A stretch of 64,000 nt of DNA from contig NZ_JANUCO010000001.1 of assembly GCF_024807225.1 (NCBI RefSeq), forward strand, positions 1,550,001 to 1,614,000. The letters run 5' to 3'. The stretch comes from Chryseobacterium ginsenosidimutans. GTDB lineage: Bacteria > Bacteroidota > Bacteroidia > Flavobacteriales > Weeksellaceae. Position 1 is the stretch's first letter; each line of letters begins with the position of its first letter. The notes beneath the pieces are model-generated. The model was not told the DNA's origin, did not search any database, and saw nothing but the letters and a program-made list of their open reading frames with translations. Shown piece after piece: positions 10,635 to 18,188 of this stretch. Both the position numbers and the translations under genes were made by a program.

Positions 10635-11348
10635 ATGAACATAAACGGAAAAAACGCCATCGTTACAGGTGGAGGAAGAGGTCTTGGTAAAGCCGTTGCT
10701 TTGGCTTTGGCGAATGAAGGGGTAAACGTGGCGATCACAGGAAGAAACGAAGAAAATCTTAAAAATACCGTTGAAGAAATCAAAAATCTTGGAGTAAATT
10801 CTGCGTATGCCGTTTTCTCGGTAGATGTTGAAGCAGAAGTAAAATCGGGAATCGAATCTTTGGCAGAACAATTAGGCGGAGTTGATATTTTAATCAATAA
10901 TGCAGGAATCGGAGATTTTGGTTCGATCGAAGAAATGCCTTCCGAAACTTGGGAACAGGTGATTAAAACCAATCTTTTCGGAGTTTATTATGCTGCAAAA
11001 GCGGTTCATCCTTTTATGAAAGCAAAAGGGGAAGGAGATATCGTTAACGTCGCATCAACAGCAGGTTTGAAGGGCGGACCAAATATGTCGGCGTATGCAG
11101 CATCAAAAGCAGCGGTAGTTTCTTTATCTCAATCGATGATGGCGGAATGGAGAAAGCAAAACATCCGTGTCATCACTTTGACACCAAGTACAATTGCTTC
11201 CGACATGTCTATTCAAGGTGGTTTAACAGATGGAAACCCGGAAACAGTTCTTCAGCCGGAAGATTTCGCAGAATGGGTAAGAGATATTCTGAAAATGAAC
11301 AGAAGAGCTTTGATTGCCAACGGTTCTATTTTCTCTACAAATCCATAA
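10635..11348 (+). CDS. SDR-family oxidoreductase, FabG-like
   Basis: A 237-residue classical short-chain dehydrogenase/reductase. It has the cofactor-binding glycine motif TGGGRGLG (residues 10-17), the NNAG motif about residue 86 (ILINNAGIGDFG), the catalytic Ser in VNVASTAGLKGG about 137 and the YAASK active-site Tyr/Lys about 151-155. An Arg in the first loop (ITGRNEEN) suggests NADPH preference. Overall it resembles 3-oxoacyl-ACP reductase-like proteins, but it stands alone and not in a fatty-acid cluster, so the substrate is unknown. A terminator follows. Confidence 0.9.
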   Translation: MNINGKNAIVTGGGRGLGKAVALALANEGVNVAITGRNEENLKNTVEEIKNLGVNSAYAVFSVDVEAEVKSGIESLAEQLGGVDILINNAGIGDFGSIEEMPSETWEQVIKTNLFGVYYAAKAVHPFMKAKGEGDIVNVASTAGLKGGPNMSAYAASKAAVVSLSQSMMAEWRKQNIRVITLTPSTIASDMSIQGGLTDGNPETVLQPEDFAEWVRDILKMNRRALIANGSIFSTNP

Positions 11349-11388
11349 TGAGAGATTGATTAAAATCAGAATTTTCAAACATCAATAG

Positions 11389-11410
11389 GAGCGGACTTTA
11401 GTCCGCTTTC
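11389..11410 (+). terminator. Rho-independent terminator after SDR gene
   Basis: Perfect 8-bp stem AGCGGACT / AGTCCGCT with a 2-base loop and TTTC after it. Confidence 0.75.
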
Positions 11411-11479
11411 TTTATACAAAGTCTGTCACTTCAATATTCAGGTTTTCATCTGTAGGAATCGATTCAACAATAATTTAAG

Positions 11480-11700
11480 AAACGTAGCCTAGATCTCTAC
11501 GAGATGACAAACTTTGTGGTAACTTTAATGTTGCATAAATTCTTCCTTCGTCAGAATGACAAAGGTTGTTAAAAGATTCGTGTTCTTCGCTGAGTGAAAC
11601 GCCTTTGTGAACGAAAATATGCAGGATGATTTTAATAAAAATTTTGCGCTCTTTGCGTTTAAAAAAACACTTCGACTTCGCCTAGTGTGACATTTCTACT
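11480..11700. repeat. Spacer filled with degenerate repeat-family copies
   Basis: This spacer carries GTAGCCTAGATCTCTACGAG followed by ATGACAAA, and CTTCGTCAGAATGACAAA, both decayed copies of the GTCATTCC...GGAATGAC palindrome family. It also has GCTGAGTGAAACGCCTTTGTG...CTTTGCGTTTAAAA of the CTGAGTG family. No reading frame is convincing. Confidence 0.55.
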
Positions 11701-11708
11701 ACTAACTG

Positions 11709-11742
11709 TTTGTCAAACTATCCTATTAATTCGCTATTTTTG
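11709..11742 (+). promoter_or_regulatory. Promoter of prmA
   Basis: TTTG at 11709-11712, then 22 bases, then TATTTTTG at 11735-11742, matching the Bacteroidota TTTG/TAnnTTTG form. The transcript would start about 11749, leaving a very short leader before the ATG at 11758. This supports that start over an upstream TTG at 11710. Confidence 0.65.
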
Positions 11743-11757
11743 CAACAAATTATTCAC

Positions 11758-12585
11758 ATGCAAAATTATTTAGAATTCGATTTCAAGATTTCTCCGCTTC
11801 AGCCTTGGAGTGATATATTGATGGCGGAGCTTATTGAGATAGGTTTCGACAGTTTTACGGAAGAACACGAAGGTATTTTAGGATATATTCAGGCAGATCT
11901 TTTTAAGGAAGAAGAGTTGAAAACGCTTCCGCTTTTCCAGAACGAAGAAGTGAAAATAGAATATTCTTTCACCGAAATGCCGAATATCAACTGGAATGAA
12001 GAATGGGAAAAGAATTTTGAACCTATTAATATTGATGATAAAGTTTTGATCAGAGCAGAATTCCATGAATCTGTTCCGGGAATGCACGAGATTATCATTC
12101 AGCCGAAAATGTCTTTCGGAACGGGACATCATCCGACAACGCACTTGATGATCCAACAGATGATGGATATCGATTTCAATGGCAAAAAAGTATTGGATAT
12201 GGGTTGCGGAACTTCGGTGTTGGCGATTTATGCAAAACAAATTGGAGCCGGAGAAACAAAAGCGATCGATATTGATGAATGGTCGGTAGAAAATTCAAAA
12301 GAAAACGCTGCAAGAAACAATGTTGAACTGGATATTGAACTGGGAACTGCCGAAAATTTAGGAAAAGAAAATTACGATATTATTTTAGCGAATATCAATA
12401 GAAATATTTTGATTTCAGACATTCCAACGTATGTTTCTGTGTTGAATGACGGCGGAAAATTATTGCTTTCGGGCTTATGTTTCTTTGATGTTGATGATAT
12501 TTTAGAAATTTGCAAAGAAAACGGATTAGAATTAAAAAAGAAACTTCAACGCGAAGAATGGGTAAGTTTATTGCTTGAAAAATAG
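11758..12585 (+). CDS. prmA: Ribosomal protein L11 methyltransferase
   Basis: A 275-residue cytoplasmic SAM-dependent methyltransferase that trimethylates ribosomal protein L11. The N-terminal substrate-recognition domain (about residues 1-95) ends in NWNEEWEKNFEPI, a PrmA hallmark. KMSFGTGHHPTTHLM about residue 120 is the conserved interdomain/SAM motif. VLDMGCGTSVLAIYA about residue 145 is motif I, and DIILANINRNIL about residue 210 is the NPPY-like catalytic loop (here NIN). The reading frame extends 16 codons further upstream, but that extension overlaps the promoter, so the ATG at 11758 is chosen. Length fits the family. Confidence 0.93.
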   Translation: MQNYLEFDFKISPLQPWSDILMAELIEIGFDSFTEEHEGILGYIQADLFKEEELKTLPLFQNEEVKIEYSFTEMPNINWNEEWEKNFEPINIDDKVLIRAEFHESVPGMHEIIIQPKMSFGTGHHPTTHLMIQQMMDIDFNGKKVLDMGCGTSVLAIYAKQIGAGETKAIDIDEWSVENSKENAARNNVELDIELGTAENLGKENYDIILANINRNILISDIPTYVSVLNDGGKLLLSGLCFFDVDDILEICKENGLELKKKLQREEWVSLLLEK

Positions 12586-12604
12586 AGTGATTTAATCAGG
12601 AGTC

Positions 12605-12705
12605 TTTTTGTAAACTTTGCTGAGTGTAACGCCTTTGCGAACGAAAAATATTCCCAATTATTTTAAAGAAAAACCTTGCGAGCTTTGCGTTAAAAAACTG
12701 AATTC
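12605..12705 (+). repeat. CTGAGTG-family intergenic repeat
   Basis: CTTTGCTGAGTGTAACGCC followed by TTTGCGAACGAAAAATA and, about 45 bases on, CTTGCGAGCTTTGCGTTAAA. The same order of words occurs at 11585-11670 and inverted at 37840-38010. It fills almost the whole space between prmA and the next gene. Confidence 0.65.
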
Positions 12706-12717
12706 AAAAATAGTATC

Positions 12718-13555
12718 ATGAAATCTTTATTAACAGTTTTATTTTTATTCGTTGTACAGATTTTTTCTGCTCAGGAAGAAGCTTACGCCAACGGAATTTT
12801 CGATTTTGAGGAAAATAAAACGCAGAAAATTTTCACAGACTGGGCAAGAATCCGACAATCACCAAATGTGAGTTCTCAAGTTGTAGATTCATTGCCAACG
12901 AATCAGCAGATTTTAATTCTTAAAAAAGAGAAAACTGTCTTGCAGTTAGGTGAAAGAAGTGCAAACTGGTATCAAATCTCTTATCAAAAAGGCGATAAAA
13001 CCTCCGAAGGTTATGTTTGGGGCGGAAATCTGGCTGTTGGTTATAGAAATAAAAACGGATTTGATTTTCTTTTCGGATTAACAAAAACAGTTGATAAAAA
13101 GGACAAACAATTCAATCAAAACTATAAGCAGAACATCGCAGGTATAAAAATGGTTGAAGGAAATCTTTTGATCGATGAGGTTTCTTTTGAGACGGGTTTC
13201 CGGTGAAAGTTTAAATTTCAGAAGTTTCAATATTGAAAGCAATCATAAGCTTAAAGATGTTGAATTTACTTTAAAAGCAACAGTTTCCGGTGAGGCTTGT
13301 GGAATTGCGGGGTATGACCAATATATTTTGTTTAAAGACAGGAAATTGATCGCTCTTCCTCAATTAATGAATGTAGGCGATGCTGATGTTTATTATCATA
13401 CCGAAGAATTTATTTTCCCGAATGATAAAGGCGGAATTCCTAGCGCTTTTATCTTTAAAATGGAAGAAATGGAAAAGGATGAGAAAGATCGGGAAAAGAA
13501 GAAAAAAGCTTCTAAAACCTATCTTTGGAACGGAAATTCTTATAAATTGAAATAG
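12718..13555 (+). pseudogene. Secreted SH3-domain-like protein, +1 frameshift
   Basis: The product would be an exported protein of about 278 residues with signal peptide MKSLLTVLFLFVVQIFSAQ. Residues about 40-105 look like a bacterial SH3 (SH3b) domain: WARIRQSPNVSSQVVDSLP followed by the SANWYQI and GYVWGGNL strands. The first frame stops at 13206 just after GAGACGGGTTTCCGG. The continuation (GESLNFRSFNIESNHKLKD...) is open in the next frame to 13555 and ends in the Lys-rich tail KKKKASKTYLWNGNSYKLK. One extra base in GGG or TTT at 13194-13199 accounts for it. It could be a genuine frameshift or a sequence error. SH3b proteins usually bind peptidoglycan or act as surface adaptors; the role here is unknown. 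A terminator follows. Confidence 0.7.
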
Positions 13556-13576
13556 AGAATTTTTAATATAAATATG

Positions 13577-13606
13577 AAAACCACTGTATATTTACGGTGG
13601 TTTTTA
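13577..13606 (+). terminator. Rho-independent terminator
   Basis: A 12-bp stem AAAACCACTGTA / TACGGTGGTTTT (one G-T) with loop TATT and further T residues. Confidence 0.8.
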
Positions 13607-13617
13607 ATTTTTATGCA

Positions 13618-14094
13618 ATGACAAAAGGAGAGCTTTATGATTTAAAATTATTACAAAAGAATTTCGAAGAAAATGAAGTGAAGGTTTTTCCTGCTGATTT
13701 TGGTGAAATTAAAGCTTTTCAAAATAAATATAACATTGAAATTCCTCTCGATTTACAAAACTATTATTTGGAATTGAATGGAAGTGGAAACGCTGCCTTG
13801 AATAATCTATATGAATTTTACAGCATTAACCGTACAAAGAAAATTTCTGAAGAATTAATAAATTGGAAGGGAATTCCGGATTACAGTAAACTTAATTTCG
13901 AAGGAATCGAAAATGTTTTCGTTTTTGGAGAATATCAGTTCAATTTATATGTCTTTGGAATTGAATTACATCCCGATCTGTCTTTAAACAATAGGATTTT
14001 TATTTTGTGTGGTGAAGATTTTAAAATCATTGCCGATAGTTTTACAGAATTTATCGATTTATATTTAAATAAACCGGAAGAAATCTATATTTAA
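13618..14094 (+). CDS. SMI1/KNR4 (SUKH) family protein
   Basis: A 158-residue cytoplasmic protein. The pattern FGEIKAFQNKYNIEIPLDLQ then YYLELNGSG, a central strand FEGIENVFVFGEYQFNLYVFGI and the end FTEFIDLYL match the SUKH superfamily. Many SUKH proteins are immunity proteins against polymorphic toxins, but no toxin gene is adjacent, so this could be an orphan immunity or a housekeeping member. The ATG at 13618 is preferred over a GTG at 13597, which falls inside the preceding terminator stem. Confidence 0.75.
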   Translation: MTKGELYDLKLLQKNFEENEVKVFPADFGEIKAFQNKYNIEIPLDLQNYYLELNGSGNAALNNLYEFYSINRTKKISEELINWKGIPDYSKLNFEGIENVFVFGEYQFNLYVFGIELHPDLSLNNRIFILCGEDFKIIADSFTEFIDLYLNKPEEIYI

Positions 14095-14914
14095 ATTATT
14101 AGATAGATACTTGCTATTCTTAATTCCTAAACTTGCTTCAGCTTTCTGACCTTTTTTCAACTTCTTAATGCCAAAACTTCTTTGTAAGAAAATTTTAAAC
14201 AGGTTCTTAGAATAGGATTAAAAAAACAATAAATAATGAATGTTGAGAATTTTATATAGAGAGAAAAATTAAAAAAAATAGAATATTTTGGGATAAATAC
14301 TAATTCTAATAACAGAAAATTGGTTTCTTTTTTTGTAAGTTTTTAGATATAATATGCAAATTTAGTCTAACAGAAAAGTTGTGAAATTCTAATAGCTGTT
14401 TTTTTGTAAACTTACTGATTTTTAATTTTTTATATTTTCTGTTACTAATGATTTTTTTTTGAAAATACTGACGGCTGCTAATAGTTATTAAGGGTTAAAT
14501 TATCTGATGCTTTTGATTTTGAGAATAAATTTGCAAACAAGAAACGAATAGATATTAAGATTCGCTTTAAATATTTATAAAACAGTAAACATGTTTTATA
14601 TGGTAAACACAAAATCAAGGATAATGAAAAAATTAGTAAACTCTTTTTTAGGTTTCGAGATTCCCAAACACACGTCGATACCTATTGATTCTAAAAACAC
14701 AAATCATTAACGCTGCGTAATTGAAGAACAAGACGGTGTACTGTAAATACCATAAATCTATCGGTATTTTTTCTGAATTCAATATATAAATATATCAAAT
14801 ATGCTTGGGATCTGTATGTAAAATTCCCTCAAAAGACAATGATATATCACTGCTTCTGTTCTCTCTTGTACAAGAAAATTAAACAACTAAGAAAAACATA
14901 TAATACATTAAGAA
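14095..14914 (+). other. AT-rich leader region of first secreted paralogue
   Basis: A long non-genic stretch. It carries a degenerate copy of the regulatory element (GCTAATAGTTATTAAGGGTTAAA about 14475) and TAAATTTG about 14526, a -7 match. It also has a 28-codon frame at 14624, the box GATTCTAAAAACACAA (14687-14702), and GTGTACTGTAAATACCATAA from 14736. The last block is repeated (TATGTATTGTAAATACAGCA) in the leader of the second paralogue at 16223, so leader and gene were duplicated together. Confidence 0.6.
14624..14710 (+). CDS. Possible 28-residue leader or signal peptide
   Basis: Starts MKKLVNSFLGFEIPK and ends SKNTNH. A short frame behind a -7-like box, about 200 bases ahead of the secreted protein. 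Similar MKKL(L)-starting short frames lie at 26187 and 32172 (minus). Coding status is unproven; it may be a decayed signal-peptide start. Confidence 0.25.
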   Translation: MKKLVNSFLGFEIPKHTSIPIDSKNTNH

Positions 14915-15697
14915 ATGAAAAAATTATTTTTATTATTAACGATATCGCTTTCCATATCGGTATCCTCACAAATTGGAGTAGGAACAGCTAATGCAGATCC
15001 TTCTGCTATGGTAGACATCAATTCTACCGACAAGGGGTTATTAATACCTAGAATTTCTTTGGCTGGCAAAAACGATGTCTCTACCATCCCTTCTCCCGCA
15101 AATGGGTTAATGGTCTACAATCTGGCTACCGCAGGAACTTCACCCAACAACGTAATTGCAAATAATATTTATAAATTCAACACCACTTCAAATCAATGGG
15201 AGTTACTTCTATCTCAAGATGCTTTGGATGATCTAGCGATCCCACTTCCTGCAGTATTTAAATTGACAAGCGACATGCACAATTTTTTGAATGGAGTAGC
15301 ACCAGGATTCTTGCAAATTACTCCCATGACAGAAATTAAGAATAACATTCCTGGGTTATCGTACAACAGCTCAACATCTACTGTAACTTTTGGAAAAGGC
15401 GGAACCTATAAATTTGATTTTATTTATGAAGGCGATCATCAAGCAGCGTGTACCTTAAGTTCCTATTTTGTTGATTTTCCATATCAAACCGGTATTACAA
15501 GAATCCACAGTACAGCTAGTCACGGTCAAGGTTTATTCAGCAACCATGGAGGTACTATATCTTATACAGGAGTAATTCCTGCTAATAAAACTTGGCAAAT
15601 CAAATTAGGAAGAGGGCAAAGCGGAAACTGTGAAGGTCCGGGAAATACCTTACGTGCAGGATCCACCCATGTTTTTATATATAAGATAGGTTCTTAA
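14915..15697 (+). CDS. Secreted protein with possible jelly-roll C-terminus, copy 1
   Basis: A 260-residue exported protein with signal peptide MKKLFLLLTISLSISVSSQ. The start of the mature protein (IGVGTANADPSAMVDINS, then KGLLIPRISL) is the N-terminal module found on many Bacteroidota surface proteins. The C-terminal half (about residues 115-260) is beta-rich with Gly turns (TFGKGGTYKFDFIYEG) and ends THVFIYKIGS, resembling C1q/TNF-like jelly rolls, though this fold is a guess. Two Cys residues (AACTLSS and GNCEGPG) could form a disulphide. A close tandem paralogue starts at 16558. Function unknown; probably a cell-surface or secreted structural protein. Confidence 0.8.
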   Translation: MKKLFLLLTISLSISVSSQIGVGTANADPSAMVDINSTDKGLLIPRISLAGKNDVSTIPSPANGLMVYNLATAGTSPNNVIANNIYKFNTTSNQWELLLSQDALDDLAIPLPAVFKLTSDMHNFLNGVAPGFLQITPMTEIKNNIPGLSYNSSTSTVTFGKGGTYKFDFIYEGDHQAACTLSSYFVDFPYQTGITRIHSTASHGQGLFSNHGGTISYTGVIPANKTWQIKLGRGQSGNCEGPGNTLRAGSTHVFIYKIGS

Positions 15698-15756
15698 TAT
15701 AATGTATAATTAACTTACATACAGTAAAAAAAACCATTACTAAATTAATGATAATC

Positions 15757-15790
15757 AACTCCTTTTGTCTCCGGACTTAAGGAGTTTTTG
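15757..15790 (+). terminator. Terminator of copy 1
   Basis: AACTCCTT / AAGGAGTT stem with a 14-base loop and TTTTTG. It is almost identical to the terminator of copy 2 at 17402-17435. Confidence 0.8.
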
Positions 15791-16039
15791 TGTTAAATTT
15801 TTGTCATTTTTTAAAGAACCTTTACTGCAAAAAAAATCAGCTTTTATCTAAACGGGAAGTAAAGTTTTCATGAAGATAATGAGTTATATTTTGAAAAAGC
15901 ATACTTCTGTATACATTTTCATCTAAAGAAAGGAGTGACAAAAGATTAATTAAAATTCTAATATGTGTTTTTTTGAAACGTATTGATTTTAAATAGGTTA
16001 ATTTTATAAATAATAATGATTTATATGAAAAATATTAAC

Positions 16040-16081
16040 TTTTGCTAACATTTATTAACGATAAAATTACTTATAGTTTTG
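16040..16081 (+). promoter_or_regulatory. Conserved upstream element and -7 box of copy 2
   Basis: TTTGCTAACATTTATTAACG (16041-16060) is followed after 13 bases by TAGTTTTG (16074-16081), a TAnnTTTG match. Exact copies of the 20-mer occur at 25940-25959 and, on the minus strand, at 32343-32362. It looks like a shared operator for a leader-preceded regulon. Confidence 0.6.
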
Positions 16082-16557
16082 ATTTAACGAAATAAATTCA
16101 CCCCATAATAAGGATGAAGATTTTCAATGAGTTGAACCGGTAGGTATTAATTTTATAAATACACAAATACAAATACAAATACAAATACAAATCCTTCGCT
16201 CAGTATAATTAAAGTACAAAATTATGTATTGTAAATACAGCAAATCTATTGGTAATTTTTCTAAATAGAGGAGTAATGCCAGAATGCTTAAGAGGTGTAT
16301 TTAAAAACTTCTTCAAAAAAATGATAAAAAAATTAAAATCATTAAAAAATTATTCACCTCCTTTTTAATGTTAGTATTAGGTATTATTAGAGTTTATTCA
16401 ATTGACATCAATATTATACATTCTCTGTCAGTATATTGATAGGATTAAGAAACCCTTCAGTTTCTATTCAATATCTACTTTTGATAAAATAGTTTAAAAG
16501 TAACTGCGGAGTAGCTACATTTTAACCAAACAATTTAAACGTATAAATTTTTAAAAA
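16082..16557 (+). other. Leader region of copy 2
   Basis: About 480 untranslated bases between the -7 box and the start codon. Contains a five-unit hexamer repeat and the TATGTATTGTAAATACAGCA block shared with the copy 1 leader. A frame at 16319 (MIKKLKSLKNYSPPF) is too short to judge. The length suggests a regulated leader. Confidence 0.5.
16163..16192 (+). repeat. Tandem hexamer (ACAAAT)5
   Basis: Five perfect copies of ACAAAT, expanded from the single ACACAAAT present at the corresponding position in the copy 1 leader. It lies about 80 bases behind the -7 box, so length changes would alter the leader and not the promoter spacing. Confidence 0.85.
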
Positions 16558-17343
16558 ATGAAAAAATTATTTTTATTATTAGCGATCTCACTTTCAATGT
16601 CGATATCCTCACAAATTGGAATAGGAACAGCGAATGCAGATCCTTCTGCCATGCTGGATATCAATTCTGCCAACAAGGGGTTATTAATACCTAGAACTTC
16701 TTTGACGGGCAAACAAGATGTCTCTACCATCCCTTCTCCGGCAAATGGGTTAATGGTCTACAATCTGGCTACTGCAGGAACTTCACCCGACAATGTAATT
16801 GCAAATAATATGTATAAATTCAACGGTGCTTCAAATCAATGGGAATTACTTCTTTCTCAAGAAGCTTTGGATGATCTAGCGATCCCACTTCCTGCAGTAT
16901 TTATATTGACAAGCGACATAAACAATTTTTTGAATGGGATTGGAGCAGGAGAAGAACAACTTACTCCTATGACAGAAATTAAGAATAACATTCCTGGGTT
17001 ATCGTACAACATCTCAACATCTACTGTAACTTTTGGAAAAGGGGGAACTTATAAAATTGATTATATTTATGAAGGCGATCATCAAGCAGCGTGTACCTTA
17101 AGTTCTTATTTTGTGGATTTTCCCTATCAAACTAGTAGTACTACAAGAATCCACAGTACATCTTCTCACAATGAAGGTTTATTCAGTAACCATGGAGGTA
17201 CTATATCTTATACAGGAGTAATTCCTGCTAATAGAACTTGGGACATCAAATTAGGAAGAGGGCAAAGCGGAAATTGTAGTGGTCCAGGAAATAGCTTACA
17301 TGCAGGATCCACCCATGTTTTTATATATAAGATAGGTTCTTAA
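16558..17343 (+). CDS. Secreted protein with possible jelly-roll C-terminus, copy 2
   Basis: A 261-residue close paralogue of the protein at 14915, highly similar over its whole length. The signal peptide (MKKLFLLLAISLSMSISSQ), the GLLIPRTSL block, both Cys residues and the THVFIYKIGS end are all kept. Differences cluster about residues 135-145 (NGIGAGEEQLTP against NGVAPGFLQITP) and in the surface loop TSSTTRIHSTSSHNEG, which has one residue more. Upstream and downstream flanks are also duplicated. Variation confined to loops is what would be expected of surface-exposed proteins (inference). Confidence 0.8.
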   Translation: MKKLFLLLAISLSMSISSQIGIGTANADPSAMLDINSANKGLLIPRTSLTGKQDVSTIPSPANGLMVYNLATAGTSPDNVIANNMYKFNGASNQWELLLSQEALDDLAIPLPAVFILTSDINNFLNGIGAGEEQLTPMTEIKNNIPGLSYNISTSTVTFGKGGTYKIDYIYEGDHQAACTLSSYFVDFPYQTSSTTRIHSTSSHNEGLFSNHGGTISYTGVIPANRTWDIKLGRGQSGNCSGPGNSLHAGSTHVFIYKIGS

Positions 17344-17401
17344 TACAATGTATAATTAACTTAAATACAGTAAAAAAGCTATTACTGAATTAATGATAAT
17401 C

Positions 17402-17435
17402 AACTCCTTTTGTCTCCGGACTTAAGGAGTTTTTG
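17402..17435 (+). terminator. Terminator of copy 2
   Basis: AACTCCTT / AAGGAGTT stem, TTTTTG tail; duplicate of the copy 1 terminator. Confidence 0.8.
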
Positions 17436-17690
17436 TGTTAAATTTTTGTCATTCTTTAAAGAAAATTTGTAATCTAAAAATACCTGCTGTTCGAATAATA
17501 GCTTGAATAGCTGCTGCTTTCTTATCTATTTCGATTAATCATAGAAAAGTATTGATGTGATTAATAGAAGCAAGAGAGCTATATCTTTTGAGTTTTAAGT
17601 AAGTTTTATAAATCAGGTAAGGATTGTATAAAGAAATAAATAAGATTTGAAATATTTTAAAAAAAACAACAGAAGATATAAAAACAAAAA

Positions 17691-17716
17691 AACTCACAAT
17701 TTCTTGTGAGTTTTAA
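17691..17716 (-). terminator. Terminator of tRNA-Arg (left copy)
   Basis: AACTCACAA / TTGTGAGTT, 9-bp stem with loop TTTC on the + strand. The right-hand copy at 32723-32744 has the loop reverse-complemented (GAAA). Confidence 0.7.
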
Positions 17717-17717
17717 G

Positions 17718-17791
17718 TGAGCGCGTCAGGATTCGAACCTGAGACCGTCTGCTTAGAAGGCAGATGCTCTATCCAGCTGAGCTACGCACCC
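17718..17791 (-). tRNA. tRNA-Arg (anticodon TCT)
   Basis: On the minus strand the gene starts GGGTGCGTAGCTCAGCTGGA. The anticodon loop CTTCTAA gives TCT (Arg, AGA). GGTTCGAATCC is the T arm. The acceptor closes as GGGTGCG/CGCGCTC with one G-T pair; CCA is not encoded. An identical gene lies at 32750-32823. Confidence 0.95.
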
Positions 17792-17823
17792 ATTGCATAA
17801 TTTTGAGAAAACTATGAAAACAG

Positions 17824-17898
17824 TCGGGGCGGCAGGATTCGAACCTGCGACCTCCTGGTCCCAAACCAGGCGCGATGACCGGACTACGCTACGCCCCG
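17824..17898 (-). tRNA. tRNA-Pro (anticodon TGG)
   Basis: Minus strand CGGGGCGTAGCGTAGTCCGG, anticodon loop TTTGGGA gives TGG (Pro), T arm GGTTCGAATCC, acceptor CGGGGCG/CGCCCCG. It is 32 bp upstream of tRNA-Arg in transcription order. An identical 75-base copy lies at 32978-33052. Confidence 0.95.
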
Positions 17899-18188
17899 AT
17901 TAAAGGTCATCTTTAACAAGAATTACCTTGTTTTTTGTGGGTGCAAAGATAGAATATTTTTTTATAATTCAAAATAAAATATGCAATAATTTTTAATGAA
18001 TATTTTTAGACCGCTTTTTTATTGACTTTACATAATTAATAACCAAAAGATTAGATTGAATTTTCCCAAAATAAAAATTTTTAAAAAAAAGACCGAAATT
18101 TTATAGCTTGGGCGAAAAAGAGTCTATTTTTATAAGGTTGACAAAATTGTTATATAAAATCATAACTGTTATTCAAATGCCCAATAAG

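Noticed and set aside
13618..14094. SMI1/KNR4 gene as part of a toxin-immunity locus
   Set aside because: No polymorphic toxin, Rhs or VgrG gene lies nearby, so no toxin partner can be named.
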